The notes under the pieces were generated by a model. That model ran no database searches, was not told the origin of the DNA, and saw only the letters and a program-made list of their open reading frames with translations. Of a DNA stretch of 64,000 nucleotides, positions 16,250-24,350 are shown piece by piece. Made by a program: the position numbers and the translations under genes. This DNA is from an uncultured Lachnospiraceae bacterium. Its GTDB lineage: Bacteria; Bacillota; Clostridia; Lachnospirales; Lachnospiraceae. Location of the stretch: contig CAJTTZ010000006.1 in the NCBI GenBank assembly GCA_910579505.1, forward strand, positions 130,451 through 194,450. The letters are read 5' to 3'. Within the stretch, counting starts at the first letter, position 1, and each line of letters begins with the position of its first letter.

Positions 16250-16747
16250 TTATGCCGTCCACTCTATCGTTCCACAACCTATCTTATCACCGGCATTCCC
16301 GGCCGGCTGTGAGGTAAAGTCATCGGGTTTCTCATGGATAATCACTGATCTTCCAATAATTTCCTGTATGGTATATCTCTTATCATAAAAAACGCTAAAC
16401 GCATATCCCTCATTGCCAAGAAGGGGCGGCATATCGCCTGCGTGATCGGGATGCAGCGCATTTTGGGGATTGTAATGCAGTCCCGTATGGCTGAAATGAT
16501 CGCTGCAGTCTCCTGATTCGTGTATATGCATGGCATAGAAATTGCTGGAACCCGGAAGATTATTGTTGGGAAGCCCGAAAATTTCAGCCTCCACCAGCAC
16601 ACCCCCGTAGCTTGTGTGATAAAACCTGACCGCGCCGCTCAAATCAGGATATTGTTCACTGCCGTTCACCCATGCGATGGCTCCCGGATGGCTGCGGAGC
16701 AAAAGCTGCGTAAATACAGTTCTCGGTGTAACATCATAATTGGACAT
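16250..16747 (-). CDS. Cu/Zn superoxide dismutase-like protein without signal peptide
   Basis: A 165-residue protein of the Cu/Zn-SOD family. All metal ligands can be placed: HIH (Cu), GLHYNP (bridging His), ALHPDHAGD (two Zn His and the Zn Asp) and SVIIHEKPDD (fourth Cu His). The two disulfide cysteines are also present (SGDCS and IGCGTI). The normally conserved active-site Arg before the second Cys is Lys here (GNAGDKIGCG). No signal peptide or lipobox is seen, unlike classical periplasmic SodC. ATG 16747 follows GGGAG. It could remove superoxide in an air-exposed anaerobe, or be a metal-binding relative with altered activity. Confidence 0.85.
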   Translation of the reverse strand: MSNYDVTPRTVFTQLLLRSHPGAIAWVNGSEQYPDLSGAVRFYHTSYGGVLVEAEIFGLPNNNLPGSSNFYAMHIHESGDCSDHFSHTGLHYNPQNALHPDHAGDMPPLLGNEGYAFSVFYDKRYTIQEIIGRSVIIHEKPDDFTSQPAGNAGDKIGCGTIEWTA

Positions 16748-16809
16748 AAGAAAACTCCCATGTGTTTTAAGTTATTTTATGATGCTTTTCCGAAGTGGTG
16801 CATTTTAAG

Positions 16810-17322
16810 TTAACCGAAATGCCTCCCCAGCAGAAACTCCGTCCCTCCCACAACCTGATCCGATATCAGCAGGAGCTTACTCTTCAAAAACGGCGAAAGC
16901 GCTTCCCTGGCCGCCTGCATGTCCGCAACTTCATTATTCCCATCCGTAAATACCAGCACCACCTTGCTTCTCGCATGAAATTTCCTGAGATAGGCAAACA
17001 AATCCTCATACCGCTTTTTCTGCGGGCAGCAGCGGTAATCCTGAAACGCTCCTCCCGTCAGAAGCATTGCCATCGGCGCCAAACGGGTCGTCATCTCCGA
17101 TCCCCAGTACACCAGATTTAACCGCACATTTCTGAATATGTCATTACTCCGCTTCAACGCCCTGACCACCGAAGCTGCCGCATCCTGAAAATCCTCCTGC
17201 TTCAGGGACATATCAATCACCATCGTCATTTCCAGATTTCCACCGCGGTAGTTCCCCGGCACATGCAGAATAGCATCTACCCTCTTTGCAATTTGCAGCG
17301 CGCCTATTTCTGTGAGTTCCAT
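16810..17322 (-). CDS. vWA-like domain protein of unknown function
   Basis: A 170-residue protein whose pattern fits a von Willebrand factor A fold: a first strand with VIDMSLKQED (a degenerate MIDAS, DxS but not DxSxS), a central region with GGAFQDYRCCPQ, and VVLVFTDGNNEV near residue 120 in the position of the vWA TDG motif. Family assignment is tentative. GGAGG lies 10 nt before ATG 17322. It lies 62 nt upstream of the SOD-like gene on the same strand, so co-transcription is possible. Its 5' end overlaps the long open frame of the divergent hemerythrin gene but not that gene's chosen start. Confidence 0.55.
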   Translation of the reverse strand: MELTEIGALQIAKRVDAILHVPGNYRGGNLEMTMVIDMSLKQEDFQDAAASVVRALKRSNDIFRNVRLNLVYWGSEMTTRLAPMAMLLTGGAFQDYRCCPQKKRYEDLFAYLRKFHARSKVVLVFTDGNNEVADMQAAREALSPFLKSKLLLISDQVVGGTEFLLGRHFG

Positions 17323-17470
17323 ACGTTTTCATCCTCCACACCAACATAGTCTGCCCTTCCGGCAAATAAAATACGACACCCTTCCCCACGCTTCGACATA
17401 TAGTATAGCAAAAGAAAAAACCACTTGTGAACCCAAAAAGCCTTTGCAAGTACTGGAGCAGGGAGCAGAA

Positions 17471-18349
17471 ATGTCCAAAGAAGCGGAATGGGACAAACGA
17501 TTTAATATCGGCATTGATTCCATCGACAAAGCACACCGAAAGCTCTTTTCCATCGTGCACAAATTAATCGAACTGAGTAAGGATAAAAGCAGCGGACAAT
17601 GGGCCTGTGCCGAAGGAATCAAATACTTTAAAAATTACGCCGTGAAACACTTCGCAGACGAGGAAGCATACATGCGGTCAATCGACTACAAAGGATATGA
17701 AATACACAAACGCCTGCATGACGATATGCGTCAAAAAACACTGCCGGCCCTCGAAAAGGATCTCACGGAGTCCGGCTATTCCGAGGAATCCATCCATCAC
17801 TTTATCGGCATCTGCATCGGATGGCTCACCGCCCATATTATAATCGAAGACCGCGCTATCGCCGGCCTGATTTCAAACAAATGGAAGACCGACCATGCCG
17901 GAGCGGACATGGATGCGCTGGAAAATGCGCTGTCTGGCACCATACACGAAATCTTCCGGCTTCCGACAGAAATCGTCAGCGAACATTACAGCGGAGAAAG
18001 CTTTGGCAAAAGTATGATTATCCGGCTGACCTACCTTACCGCAGACCAGGAGGAAGTCCAGATTTTTATGGCGCTGGAAGAAAGCCTTGTCCTCCGGGCT
18101 GTAAGTTCTATTCTGAATGTACCCCTAAATAAAATGGATCAGCTTGTCATGGCTATCGGAAAAGAACTTGCCGTGCGAATCGCAGAGCAGGTTGCCATAC
18201 GCTGTAACCTGGCCCTGCGGTATCATCTCAAAAGCAGTCACTTTATGACCCCCGAACAGTTCCGGCAGGCATTTTACGCAGGCAATTTCGACTACAGCCT
18301 GCTTTTCAATACCGGGCGCGGTTACTTTGCTTTTGTCGTGGGCCTTTGA
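17471..18349 (+). CDS. bacteriohemerythrin fused to a CheX-like domain
   Basis: A 292-residue soluble protein. ATG 17471 is chosen because GGGAG (17461-17465) lies just upstream; the open frame to 17312 is unlikely to be translated. Residues about 1-140 are a hemerythrin domain with the di-iron ligand pattern: His in IDKAHRKLF, HFADEEAYM, EIHKRLHDD, and His plus Asp in TAHIIIEDRAI. This domain normally binds oxygen or senses iron/redox state. Residues about 155-290 resemble the CheX/CheC phosphatase fold (SGESFGKSMIIRLTY, VQIFMALEESLVLRAVSS, AIGKELAVRIAEQVA). The fusion suggests an oxygen or redox input into chemotaxis signalling; the CheX call is from pattern only. Confidence 0.75.
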   Translation: MSKEAEWDKRFNIGIDSIDKAHRKLFSIVHKLIELSKDKSSGQWACAEGIKYFKNYAVKHFADEEAYMRSIDYKGYEIHKRLHDDMRQKTLPALEKDLTESGYSEESIHHFIGICIGWLTAHIIIEDRAIAGLISNKWKTDHAGADMDALENALSGTIHEIFRLPTEIVSEHYSGESFGKSMIIRLTYLTADQEEVQIFMALEESLVLRAVSSILNVPLNKMDQLVMAIGKELAVRIAEQVAIRCNLALRYHLKSSHFMTPEQFRQAFYAGNFDYSLLFNTGRGYFAFVVGL

Positions 18350-18383
18350 AGCAGTCCGATGCCATTCGTCCGGGGCGTTTTTT

Positions 18384-20957
18384 CTATCGTCTCCTCTTCC
18401 CGGCAATATACAGTACTCCCGTCACCGTCACCGCCAGAGCCAGAAAAACGATCACAATCCCTGCCGCATTTCTCAGATGCCGGTCACCAGTGTCTTTCTC
18501 TAAAACCTCAGGTATCTCATCCTTCTCCGGCTGCCAGTCGATATAAGCTATTGCATAGGGAGAAAACCTGTCGGTTGAAAAAGTAATCGTATCCGGGTTG
18601 TTGTCCTCATCTGCAAGCTGTGCAAATTCCTGACTGCCGTCCTCCTTTGTATGAAGCCTCAATATATAAAATTTCCGGTTTTCCACCTTCAGGTGCTGCG
18701 GGACATTGATTACCACTTTAAGCGTCTCAGGCAGTTCAGAAACCATCTGCGTTTCATTGCTTTTTGAAGCCATGAGAAACACCTCGAAATACTGTCCGAT
18801 ATTCATACCGGGAAGTTTATTCTCCGCGAATGCCTTCTGCACCTGCGGCGTCTCTTCCCCGTTAGCGTCCTCAATATGCAGATTAATGGAAACCGGCACA
18901 TCTCCCCGCAGCATCTCCATCTTTTCCTCCGCGCTGAGAACATAATCCAGTACAATCTCAAAATTAGGAACACTGGAATTTTCATAGAAGCTATTGTAGG
19001 AAGTTTCCTGTGCCGTGTCCGCAAAGTCATTCTGGATCGTCACCTGTAAATCCCCCGTTTCCAGAGCCCCTTTCATCAGTTCAGCCTCATCCCTTTCCGC
19101 GATCAGCTTCTCCGCCTCCTGCACGGAAATATTCATATACTGCAGCGTACCCGTCAACCTGTTCATCTCCACTGCCTGCATCTGTTCATCTAACCCCTCC
19201 CCGTCCCGGTCAGATGCATCCAAGCCGCCTGCGGGGTCCGTCTTCGCATCTTCCGGCTTACTCGTTCCTGCTGCCGTCCCACTGTCATTTTTATCCTTTT
19301 CGGGTATCGGCGCAAAGTCCGCGGAAATGGTATGGTTTTCTCCTACCTGGGCAAAGTTGTATGAAGCCGCAGCCCCTATAGGTTTGCCGTCTACATATAC
19401 ATTCTTAATCAAATATCCGCTCTTAGGCGTGATGGCGTACAGAATCCACGCACCCTCCGCGACCGTAGTTTTCCCCTCCGGCGTGATTAACCCGTTGGCA
19501 GATGCCGCCGCGGTAATGGTATACGTTTTCGCCTGCTCTTTCTCAAATCCCGCCACAAGACACATGTCTTTTGAAATGTTCTTTACGGAATACTCCCGCT
19601 CCGTGCTGATTGTCTTCCCATTTTCCGTCCATCCGATAAATCGGTAGCCCCGCGCGGGCTCCGCTTTTATTTTGACGTCGCTTCCCTTCTGGTAGGTCCC
19701 CTGCCCGGAAATCACTCCCGTATTTGCCGGGGAGCATGAGAGAGACAGGCTGAATTTGTTCTGGGAAAACATGGCAGTGAAGCTTCTGGAATCTGTCACA
19801 TGGTTCAACTGCATCCTATTGTCCTTACTGACAACAATGTCGTTTTCCACCCATCCGTCAAACTGATATCCGTCTCTGGCCGAAGCCTCCAGCGTTATAC
19901 TCTCCCCATATCCTATGGTTTTACTCTCTGTTGCCGTTCCGCCGTTGCTGTTATTTACGGATACGCTGATCCGGCAATTAACCGGCTTAAACCTCGCTTC
20001 ATATGCGGCATCGCCCCTTATGTTGTCCACCACATACTGGGAATTTCCCGAAACCCTGTCATTGCCAAGGTACCATCCGTCAAAGACATACCCATTGTTC
20101 GGCGCCGCCGAGATCACCGCATATCCGCCCTCCTTTACTGCACCGCTCCCATACACGGCGCCGCCGTTCTCGGGAATCGCTTTCAACTGAATAAAGTAGC
20201 TGGAAGCCTGCAGGGAGACAAGGGCCGATGCGCTGTATCTGCTGTCCTGCCTGGAAACTGCCTTCACGACCAGAGACGAAGCCGTCTCGTCCGTCCCCAC
20301 ATTCAAAACCCCGTTGCTGTCAATAAAAGTGTTCCTGCTCGTCTGCCCGGATACGCTCCACGCCACTTCCTTTATGTAATCGTTTTCTCCTGATACAGAA
20401 GCGGTAAAAGTACAGTTTCCTCCTTTTGACGCAACAACCGTTCCCGGAGAAATACGAATTGAGGTGATCACAGGTTCAGACGGAACCGGCTTGATAATTT
20501 CCATGGAAATCGTTACCTGTACGCCCCTTTCAAAATAAGCATCCTCCTTATCCCCAAACAATATGAAGGTATTGTAAATTCCAGGCTCCAAAGACGTATT
20601 GGCCTCGACGGTAAAAATGCAGGACTCACCGGCGGCAAGAAAATCCGTTTCCGGCGCGTCCACAGAAATCGAATCGTGATAATCCGCCTCCCTCCACTGG
20701 AGGGCAATATCCTCCGCGCCCTGATTGGTCAGTACAATGTCCTGCCCAAGCGCTGCGCTCCCCTGTTCCAGAGACCCAAAACTGATCTGTGTTTTGTCTG
20801 TTCCCAGAACATAAGATCCGCTTTCTGCCTCTGCCACACCCTCCTCCGGGTATGCGCCAAACCCGATCTGCGCGGCATGGCATGACAATGTGCCGGCGAA
20901 AAACATCTGCGCCGCTATCAAATATGCCCCTAAAGCAAAGATACCATTTTTTCTCAT
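18384..20957 (-). CDS. InlB-repeat surface protein with C-terminal membrane anchor
   Basis: An 857-residue exported protein. ATG 20957 follows GAGGTGGGTT. A signal peptide (KNGIFALGAYLIAAQMFFAG) is followed by an Ig-like domain (residues about 45-165), a Big-like domain (about 170-260) and four InlB B-repeats of about 70 residues each (about 260-560), marked by GYVFDGW, GYQFDGW, GYRFIGW and GYLIKNV. Then come an Asp/Gly-rich linker and a region of about 220 residues of unknown fold. The C-terminus is one helix (AAGIVIVFLALAVTVTGVLY) plus GKRRR, so it is held in the membrane rather than sorted by LPXTG. It starts 67 nt after the anti-sigma stop codon and is probably in that operon or sigma-controlled. 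The function may be adhesion or surface sensing. Confidence 0.8.
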   Translation of the reverse strand: MRKNGIFALGAYLIAAQMFFAGTLSCHAAQIGFGAYPEEGVAEAESGSYVLGTDKTQISFGSLEQGSAALGQDIVLTNQGAEDIALQWREADYHDSISVDAPETDFLAAGESCIFTVEANTSLEPGIYNTFILFGDKEDAYFERGVQVTISMEIIKPVPSEPVITSIRISPGTVVASKGGNCTFTASVSGENDYIKEVAWSVSGQTSRNTFIDSNGVLNVGTDETASSLVVKAVSRQDSRYSASALVSLQASSYFIQLKAIPENGGAVYGSGAVKEGGYAVISAAPNNGYVFDGWYLGNDRVSGNSQYVVDNIRGDAAYEARFKPVNCRISVSVNNSNGGTATESKTIGYGESITLEASARDGYQFDGWVENDIVVSKDNRMQLNHVTDSRSFTAMFSQNKFSLSLSCSPANTGVISGQGTYQKGSDVKIKAEPARGYRFIGWTENGKTISTEREYSVKNISKDMCLVAGFEKEQAKTYTITAAASANGLITPEGKTTVAEGAWILYAITPKSGYLIKNVYVDGKPIGAAASYNFAQVGENHTISADFAPIPEKDKNDSGTAAGTSKPEDAKTDPAGGLDASDRDGEGLDEQMQAVEMNRLTGTLQYMNISVQEAEKLIAERDEAELMKGALETGDLQVTIQNDFADTAQETSYNSFYENSSVPNFEIVLDYVLSAEEKMEMLRGDVPVSINLHIEDANGEETPQVQKAFAENKLPGMNIGQYFEVFLMASKSNETQMVSELPETLKVVINVPQHLKVENRKFYILRLHTKEDGSQEFAQLADEDNNPDTITFSTDRFSPYAIAYIDWQPEKDEIPEVLEKDTGDRHLRNAAGIVIVFLALAVTVTGVLYIAGKRRR

Positions 20958-21024
20958 AACCCACCTCATTTCTACTGTGTCAGCCAACCCCTATCATCAG
21001 ATAGGCCCTGTCCCCATATCAGGT

Positions 21025-21759
21025 TTACTCGACACCGCCATGCGCATTTCCGTGCGCATTTCCATGATGTTTCTTTTCCCCGCCTGACTGCCCGCCATGA
21101 CTGCATGCGTCAATCCGTTCCCTCAGTTCACCCATGGTCATCCCGTGGCAGTCCTCAATCGTAACATCCTCATCATACTCCAGAAGTTCCAGGTAGGTCC
21201 TGTATTTGCCAAATGACATTTCGTGCCGGTGTGCCTCCTCCCTGCAGGAAAGATCGCTGGTATATGTCAGCGCTTCATACTTCTCAGACAGTCCGCTGGA
21301 ATGAATCTCCTCCAGAATCTTTTCCGGCTGTTCAGAAATGACCGTAAATACCAGAACGGCGTCTTCTTTCAGATATCCAATATATTTATCGTCATTTAAA
21401 AGGCGGTCGATAGCCTGCATATAAGAAACGTTTTTAAGTGACATCTGTCCCAGCATTCCTTTTCCGTCATCGTTGTACGCTTCGGCGGATACCACCCTGC
21501 CAAAACAGTTGAGGCTGAGTTCTACGGACGGATTCACATCAATGCTGATATAGGAAACTGGCTTGCTGTAAACGAGGTGTCCCCCCATTCCAATCAGACA
21601 GACCAGACCGGCTATCACCAGGGCATAAGCCGGGGCAAAACGTGTCCCGACATGGCGTTTCCCTGACCGCTGTTCATTCAGGTACTGTAATGTATTCTGT
21701 TTCAATTCTTCTGTTGCCTGTATATTTTTCAGGCTTTCCCGAATCGGATTCATGCCCAT
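21025..21759 (-). CDS. RsgI-like transmembrane anti-sigma factor with His-rich tail
   Basis: A 244-residue membrane protein. Residues about 1-40 are cytoplasmic (sigma-binding side), one helix lies at about 43-65 (PAYALVIAGLVCLIGMGGHL), and the rest is extracellular. The extracellular part carries the RsgI/DUF4179-like signature SYISIDVNPSVELSLN. The last 30 residues are rich in His and Gly (EKKHHGNAHGNAHGG), a likely metal-binding tail. ATG 21759 overlaps the sigma gene by 10 nt, so the two are translationally coupled. It should hold the ECF sigma factor until an outside signal, possibly a metal, releases it. The signal is inference. Confidence 0.83.
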   Translation of the reverse strand: MGMNPIRESLKNIQATEELKQNTLQYLNEQRSGKRHVGTRFAPAYALVIAGLVCLIGMGGHLVYSKPVSYISIDVNPSVELSLNCFGRVVSAEAYNDDGKGMLGQMSLKNVSYMQAIDRLLNDDKYIGYLKEDAVLVFTVISEQPEKILEEIHSSGLSEKYEALTYTSDLSCREEAHRHEMSFGKYRTYLELLEYDEDVTIEDCHGMTMGELRERIDACSHGGQSGGEKKHHGNAHGNAHGGVE

Positions 21760-22229
21760 TCACCCCCTAACGTCTCCCTCAGCAGGCCCTTAGCCCTTGC
21801 AAGCCATGTATATATCGTGTTTTCCTTGCGTCCCAATATTTCCGCAATCTCTGTCGCAGAATACCCTTCATAATAATAAAGGTAGATGACATTGCGATAT
21901 TTTTCAGGAAGCTTCAGCACCACTTCCAATATCCCTTCCGCCGTATCATCAAGCGCCTCTCTCTCCTCAGCGATCACATCCAACGGCACCCATTTCCTCC
22001 GTGAAAAATATCTGAGCAAATCCTTACAGGCGTTAATTGTGACCCTTGCAAACCACGCCTTTTCATGCTCTCTGCTTTCAAAAGCCCCTTCGTAGAGCAT
22101 ATATTTCATATAGACACTCTGAAACACATCCTCGGTATCATATCTGTTTTTGAGATGTACAAAACATATTCTCCGCACCATATCCGCATAGGCTTCCATG
22201 GCAAAATTCATCTCTTCCGCGCTTTTCAA
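21750..22229 (-). CDS. ECF-type RNA polymerase sigma factor
   Basis: A 159-residue sigma-70 family protein with only regions 2 and 4. Region 2: AYADMVRRICFVHLKNRYDTEDVFQSVYMK. Region 4: LPEKYRNVIYLYYYEGYSATEIAEILGRKENTIYTWLARAK. The start is TTG 22229 with AAGGAG 7 nt upstream. It overlaps the anti-sigma gene by 10 nt, the usual sigma/anti-sigma layout. Only about 15 nt separate the terminator stem (ends 22258) from the ribosome binding site, so transcription probably depends on read-through from the His-rich gene. Confidence 0.9.
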   Translation of the reverse strand: MKSAEEMNFAMEAYADMVRRICFVHLKNRYDTEDVFQSVYMKYMLYEGAFESREHEKAWFARVTINACKDLLRYFSRRKWVPLDVIAEEREALDDTAEGILEVVLKLPEKYRNVIYLYYYEGYSATEIAEILGRKENTIYTWLARAKGLLRETLGGEWA

Positions 22230-22257
22230 GACCGCTCTCCTTCTATCCTTTAGCCAG

Positions 22258-22290
22258 ACAAAACCCCGCTGGCATGCAGCGGGGTTTTGT
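22258..22290 (-). terminator. perfect 14-bp terminator between the His-rich gene and the sigma operon
   Basis: ACAAAACCCCGCTG (22258-22271) pairs perfectly with CAGCGGGGTTTTGT (22277-22290) around GCATG. On the minus strand it begins 9 nt after the His-rich stop codon and ends 29 nt before the sigma-factor start. The GC core with A/T flanks is a textbook intrinsic terminator, working in both directions. Confidence 0.85.
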
Positions 22291-22298
22291 ATTTTCCC

Positions 22299-22598
22299 TT
22301 AGTGATGACCGGAATGGTGACCTGAATGATGGCCGGAGCCGCCATGGTGGCCGGAACCGCTGTCATGGTGGTATTCAGAATGATGTTGCCCCTCATGGTA
22401 CCCTCCGTAACAATAGCCGTTATAGCCCGCATCAACACACGCCCCGTCGCAGCCACCGTCACACCATATCATAGTATCAGTCGCATAATCATAATAATAA
22501 CACCCGACTTCCTCCGCCGATGCCACCATCGTTGTGCTTCCCACCATGAATGTTGCCACAGCCACCGTTACCGCCAACTTTGCCAGTTTTCTTTTCAT
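22299..22598 (-). CDS. small secreted Cys-rich protein with His/Gly tail
   Basis: A 99-residue exported protein of no recognised family. ATG 22598 follows GGAGGTAGAAAGATT. A signal peptide (residues 1-28, KLAVTVAVATFMVGSTTMVASA) leaves a mature part of about 70 residues. It has five Cys in a Tyr/Gly/Asp-rich segment (VGCYYYD, IWCDGGCDGACVDAG, NGYCYGG) and a tail of repeated GHH/SGHH holding most of the protein's His. It is probably a metal binder (zinc, nickel or copper) at the cell surface. A perfect terminator follows. It lies directly ahead of an ECF sigma/anti-sigma pair whose anti-sigma also has a His-rich outer tail. Metal sensing is inference. Confidence 0.75.
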   Translation of the reverse strand: MKRKLAKLAVTVAVATFMVGSTTMVASAEEVGCYYYDYATDTMIWCDGGCDGACVDAGYNGYCYGGYHEGQHHSEYHHDSGSGHHGGSGHHSGHHSGHH

Positions 22599-22749
22599 AA
22601 TCTTTCTACCTCCGTCTACTTACTCTCAGCTATATGAGCCGTTTCATAAGTAATACGTCTGACAAAGCCGATTCCTTTCATTTTAGAAAAAATTTTTTGC
22701 TGCGTTTTTACCGCCTTAATTACAGTATAATGCAGACACATAAATTTGA

Positions 22750-22779
22750 AAAGCAGAGATCCTCCTAAACCTCTGCTTT
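22750..22779 (-). terminator. probable terminator of the lipoprotein gene
   Basis: AAAGCAGAG (22750-22758) pairs with CTCTGCTTT (22771-22779). On the minus strand it lies 31 nt after the lipoprotein stop codon and is followed by TTCAAATTTA. Confidence 0.6.
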
Positions 22780-22809
22780 CTTCTCCCGTATCGAACAATT
22801 TCAGTTATA

Positions 22810-23337
22810 TCAGTTAATTCCCGTTATACAAAGCTCTCCGTCCACAGAATTAAAAATAATGTTGGGAGTCGCGTCCCCCATAATAACGCCCGCTGCCGTC
22901 TCCTCCAAAACCGAGACGTCCACCGCCTCAATTACCGCACATCTTTCTTCTGTAAATACGGCATCTGCTCCAAGCGACATAAAAGCTTCCTCCGTTTCGA
23001 TAGCCTCGCCGTTTACCGCGAGCGGAAAAGCACACAGCTTTGCAAGCGCGTCCATATCCTTTGCCACCACTGCCGCCTGAATCTGCCCTGCAAAGGCCGC
23101 CGTGTCGCCGTCCGCCGCTTTTTCTTCCAAGTCTTCATAGTTATCGTTCTTTTGTTCAATCTCACTCTCTGTCGGCGCACTTGCCGGTGCCTCCTCCGAT
23201 GGGCTTTCCGTCTGCACCACATCCACAGGTTTGGTATCCACCGCCCCAGTCTCCGCCGGCTTTGGCGAAGCGCCGCATCCCGCGCATCCAAGTACTATTG
23301 CCCCTACAGCCAATATCCATTTCCACCTTTTCACCAT
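22810..23337 (-). CDS. putative lipoprotein of unknown function
   Basis: A 175-residue protein with a lipobox LGCAGC (Cys near residue 21) and an acidic Pro/Ser/Glu linker to about residue 70. A small domain follows (residues about 70-175) with AAFAGQIQAAVVAKDMDALA, FPLAVNGE, FTEERCAVIE and a C-terminal strand pattern. The domain resembles small NTF2-like or SnoaL-like folds in rhythm, but I cannot assign it. ATG 23337 follows GGGAGGAATA. A promoter is seen at 23410-23438 and a terminator after it, so it is monocistronic. Confidence 0.7.
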   Translation of the reverse strand: MVKRWKWILAVGAIVLGCAGCGASPKPAETGAVDTKPVDVVQTESPSEEAPASAPTESEIEQKNDNYEDLEEKAADGDTAAFAGQIQAAVVAKDMDALAKLCAFPLAVNGEAIETEEAFMSLGADAVFTEERCAVIEAVDVSVLEETAAGVIMGDATPNIIFNSVDGELCITGIN

Positions 23338-23409
23338 TATTCCTCCCGTCCATTTTTGTTTTTCATAAATATCGAAACCGCTGTACTCATTTTCGAATCC
23401 GCACTTACT

Positions 23410-23438
23410 ATACTATCCAGACCCGGTTTTTCCGTCAA
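23410..23438 (-). promoter_or_regulatory. sigma-A-type promoter of the lipoprotein gene
   Basis: On the minus strand, TTGACG (23433-23438), a 17-nt spacer and TAGTAT (23410-23415) lie 72 nt before the start codon. Confidence 0.6.
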
Positions 23439-23503
23439 TTTCACTTCTTCGCATTTTATTGTTAATTTTTCGCAATGATCCCTGATTTTCCCCTAAGAAT
23501 CTG

Positions 23504-23533
23504 TTGATAAACTCTCCCCAGGCTCGATATAAT
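23504..23533 (+). promoter_or_regulatory. sigma-A-type promoter of the LytTR two-component operon
   Basis: TTGATA (23504-23509), an 18-nt spacer and TATAAT (23528-23533) lie 70 nt before the regulator start. Confidence 0.6.
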
Positions 23534-23603
23534 TGATATTAGCATTACAACATTCCGACATGCTTTCAAAAATACGATTTAGGTGAAAGGAAACAACCAT
23601 ATT

Positions 23604-24350
23604 ATGACAATTACCATTTGCGACGACAGCATAAAGGATCTTCTGTACACAGAGAAGCTGTTATTAAAATATAAATCACTGTATCCTGACAAAGACTTTG
23701 AACTGGATAAATTTTCCGATCCCTCCCGGCTATACCAGAAAATTTCATCAGGAAAGTTGACAGACATATATATATTGGATATGCTGATGCCAAGACGAAC
23801 CGGAATTGACATAGGCAACCTGATTCGGACTTCCGGCTGTGAAAGCGTGATTATTTACATCACTTCCTCGGAAGATTACGCCCTGGACGCCTACGGCGTG
23901 CATGCGGTAAGATATCTTCTAAAGCCCATTGACGAAAACAGGCTGTTCGAAGCGCTGGATTATTCCTTTTCCTACGCTAAGCTCAGAGTGGATTCCCTGT
24001 GCCTGATTAAGACAAAGGACGGGCTTTTGCAAAGGCCCTATTCCAAGATTGAATATGTGGAAAACGCCGGCAGAAAGCTCGAAGTGCATATGACAGACGG
24101 CGAAATACTTAAAAGCCTGTTTATCAGAAAATCTTTTGAAGAGGAAACCCGGGATATCGCAGCACAGAGAAATTTCCTGCAGATTCACAAGTCTTTTCTT
24201 GTCAATCTGGATCATGTAAAACAGCTGACCCCTGACAGTATTATCATGGAATCCGGCAAACGCCTTCCTGTCAGCCGGGCAAAAGCTGCCAATGTCAAGC
24301 GGGAATATCTCCTCTTTGTTTCCGGCAACATCGGTGGGGGAATGATATGA
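23604..24350 (+). CDS. LytTR-type response regulator (AgrA-like)
   Basis: A 248-residue response regulator. The receiver domain is at residues 1-120 (MTITICDDS, phosphoacceptor Asp in DIYILDMLMPRRTGI, Lys in RYLLKPIDE). The LytTR DNA-binding domain is at about 140-245 (IEYVENAGRKLEVH, FLQIHKSFLVNLDHVKQL, LPVSRAKAANVKREYL). ATG 23604 is preferred over the frame start at 23583 because AAAGGA lies between them. It overlaps the kinase gene by ATGA. Relatives regulate virulence or peptide-signal systems. No agrB or agrD gene is present nearby, so the signal is unknown. Confidence 0.92.
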   Translation: MTITICDDSIKDLLYTEKLLLKYKSLYPDKDFELDKFSDPSRLYQKISSGKLTDIYILDMLMPRRTGIDIGNLIRTSGCESVIIYITSSEDYALDAYGVHAVRYLLKPIDENRLFEALDYSFSYAKLRVDSLCLIKTKDGLLQRPYSKIEYVENAGRKLEVHMTDGEILKSLFIRKSFEEETRDIAAQRNFLQIHKSFLVNLDHVKQLTPDSIIMESGKRLPVSRAKAANVKREYLLFVSGNIGGGMI

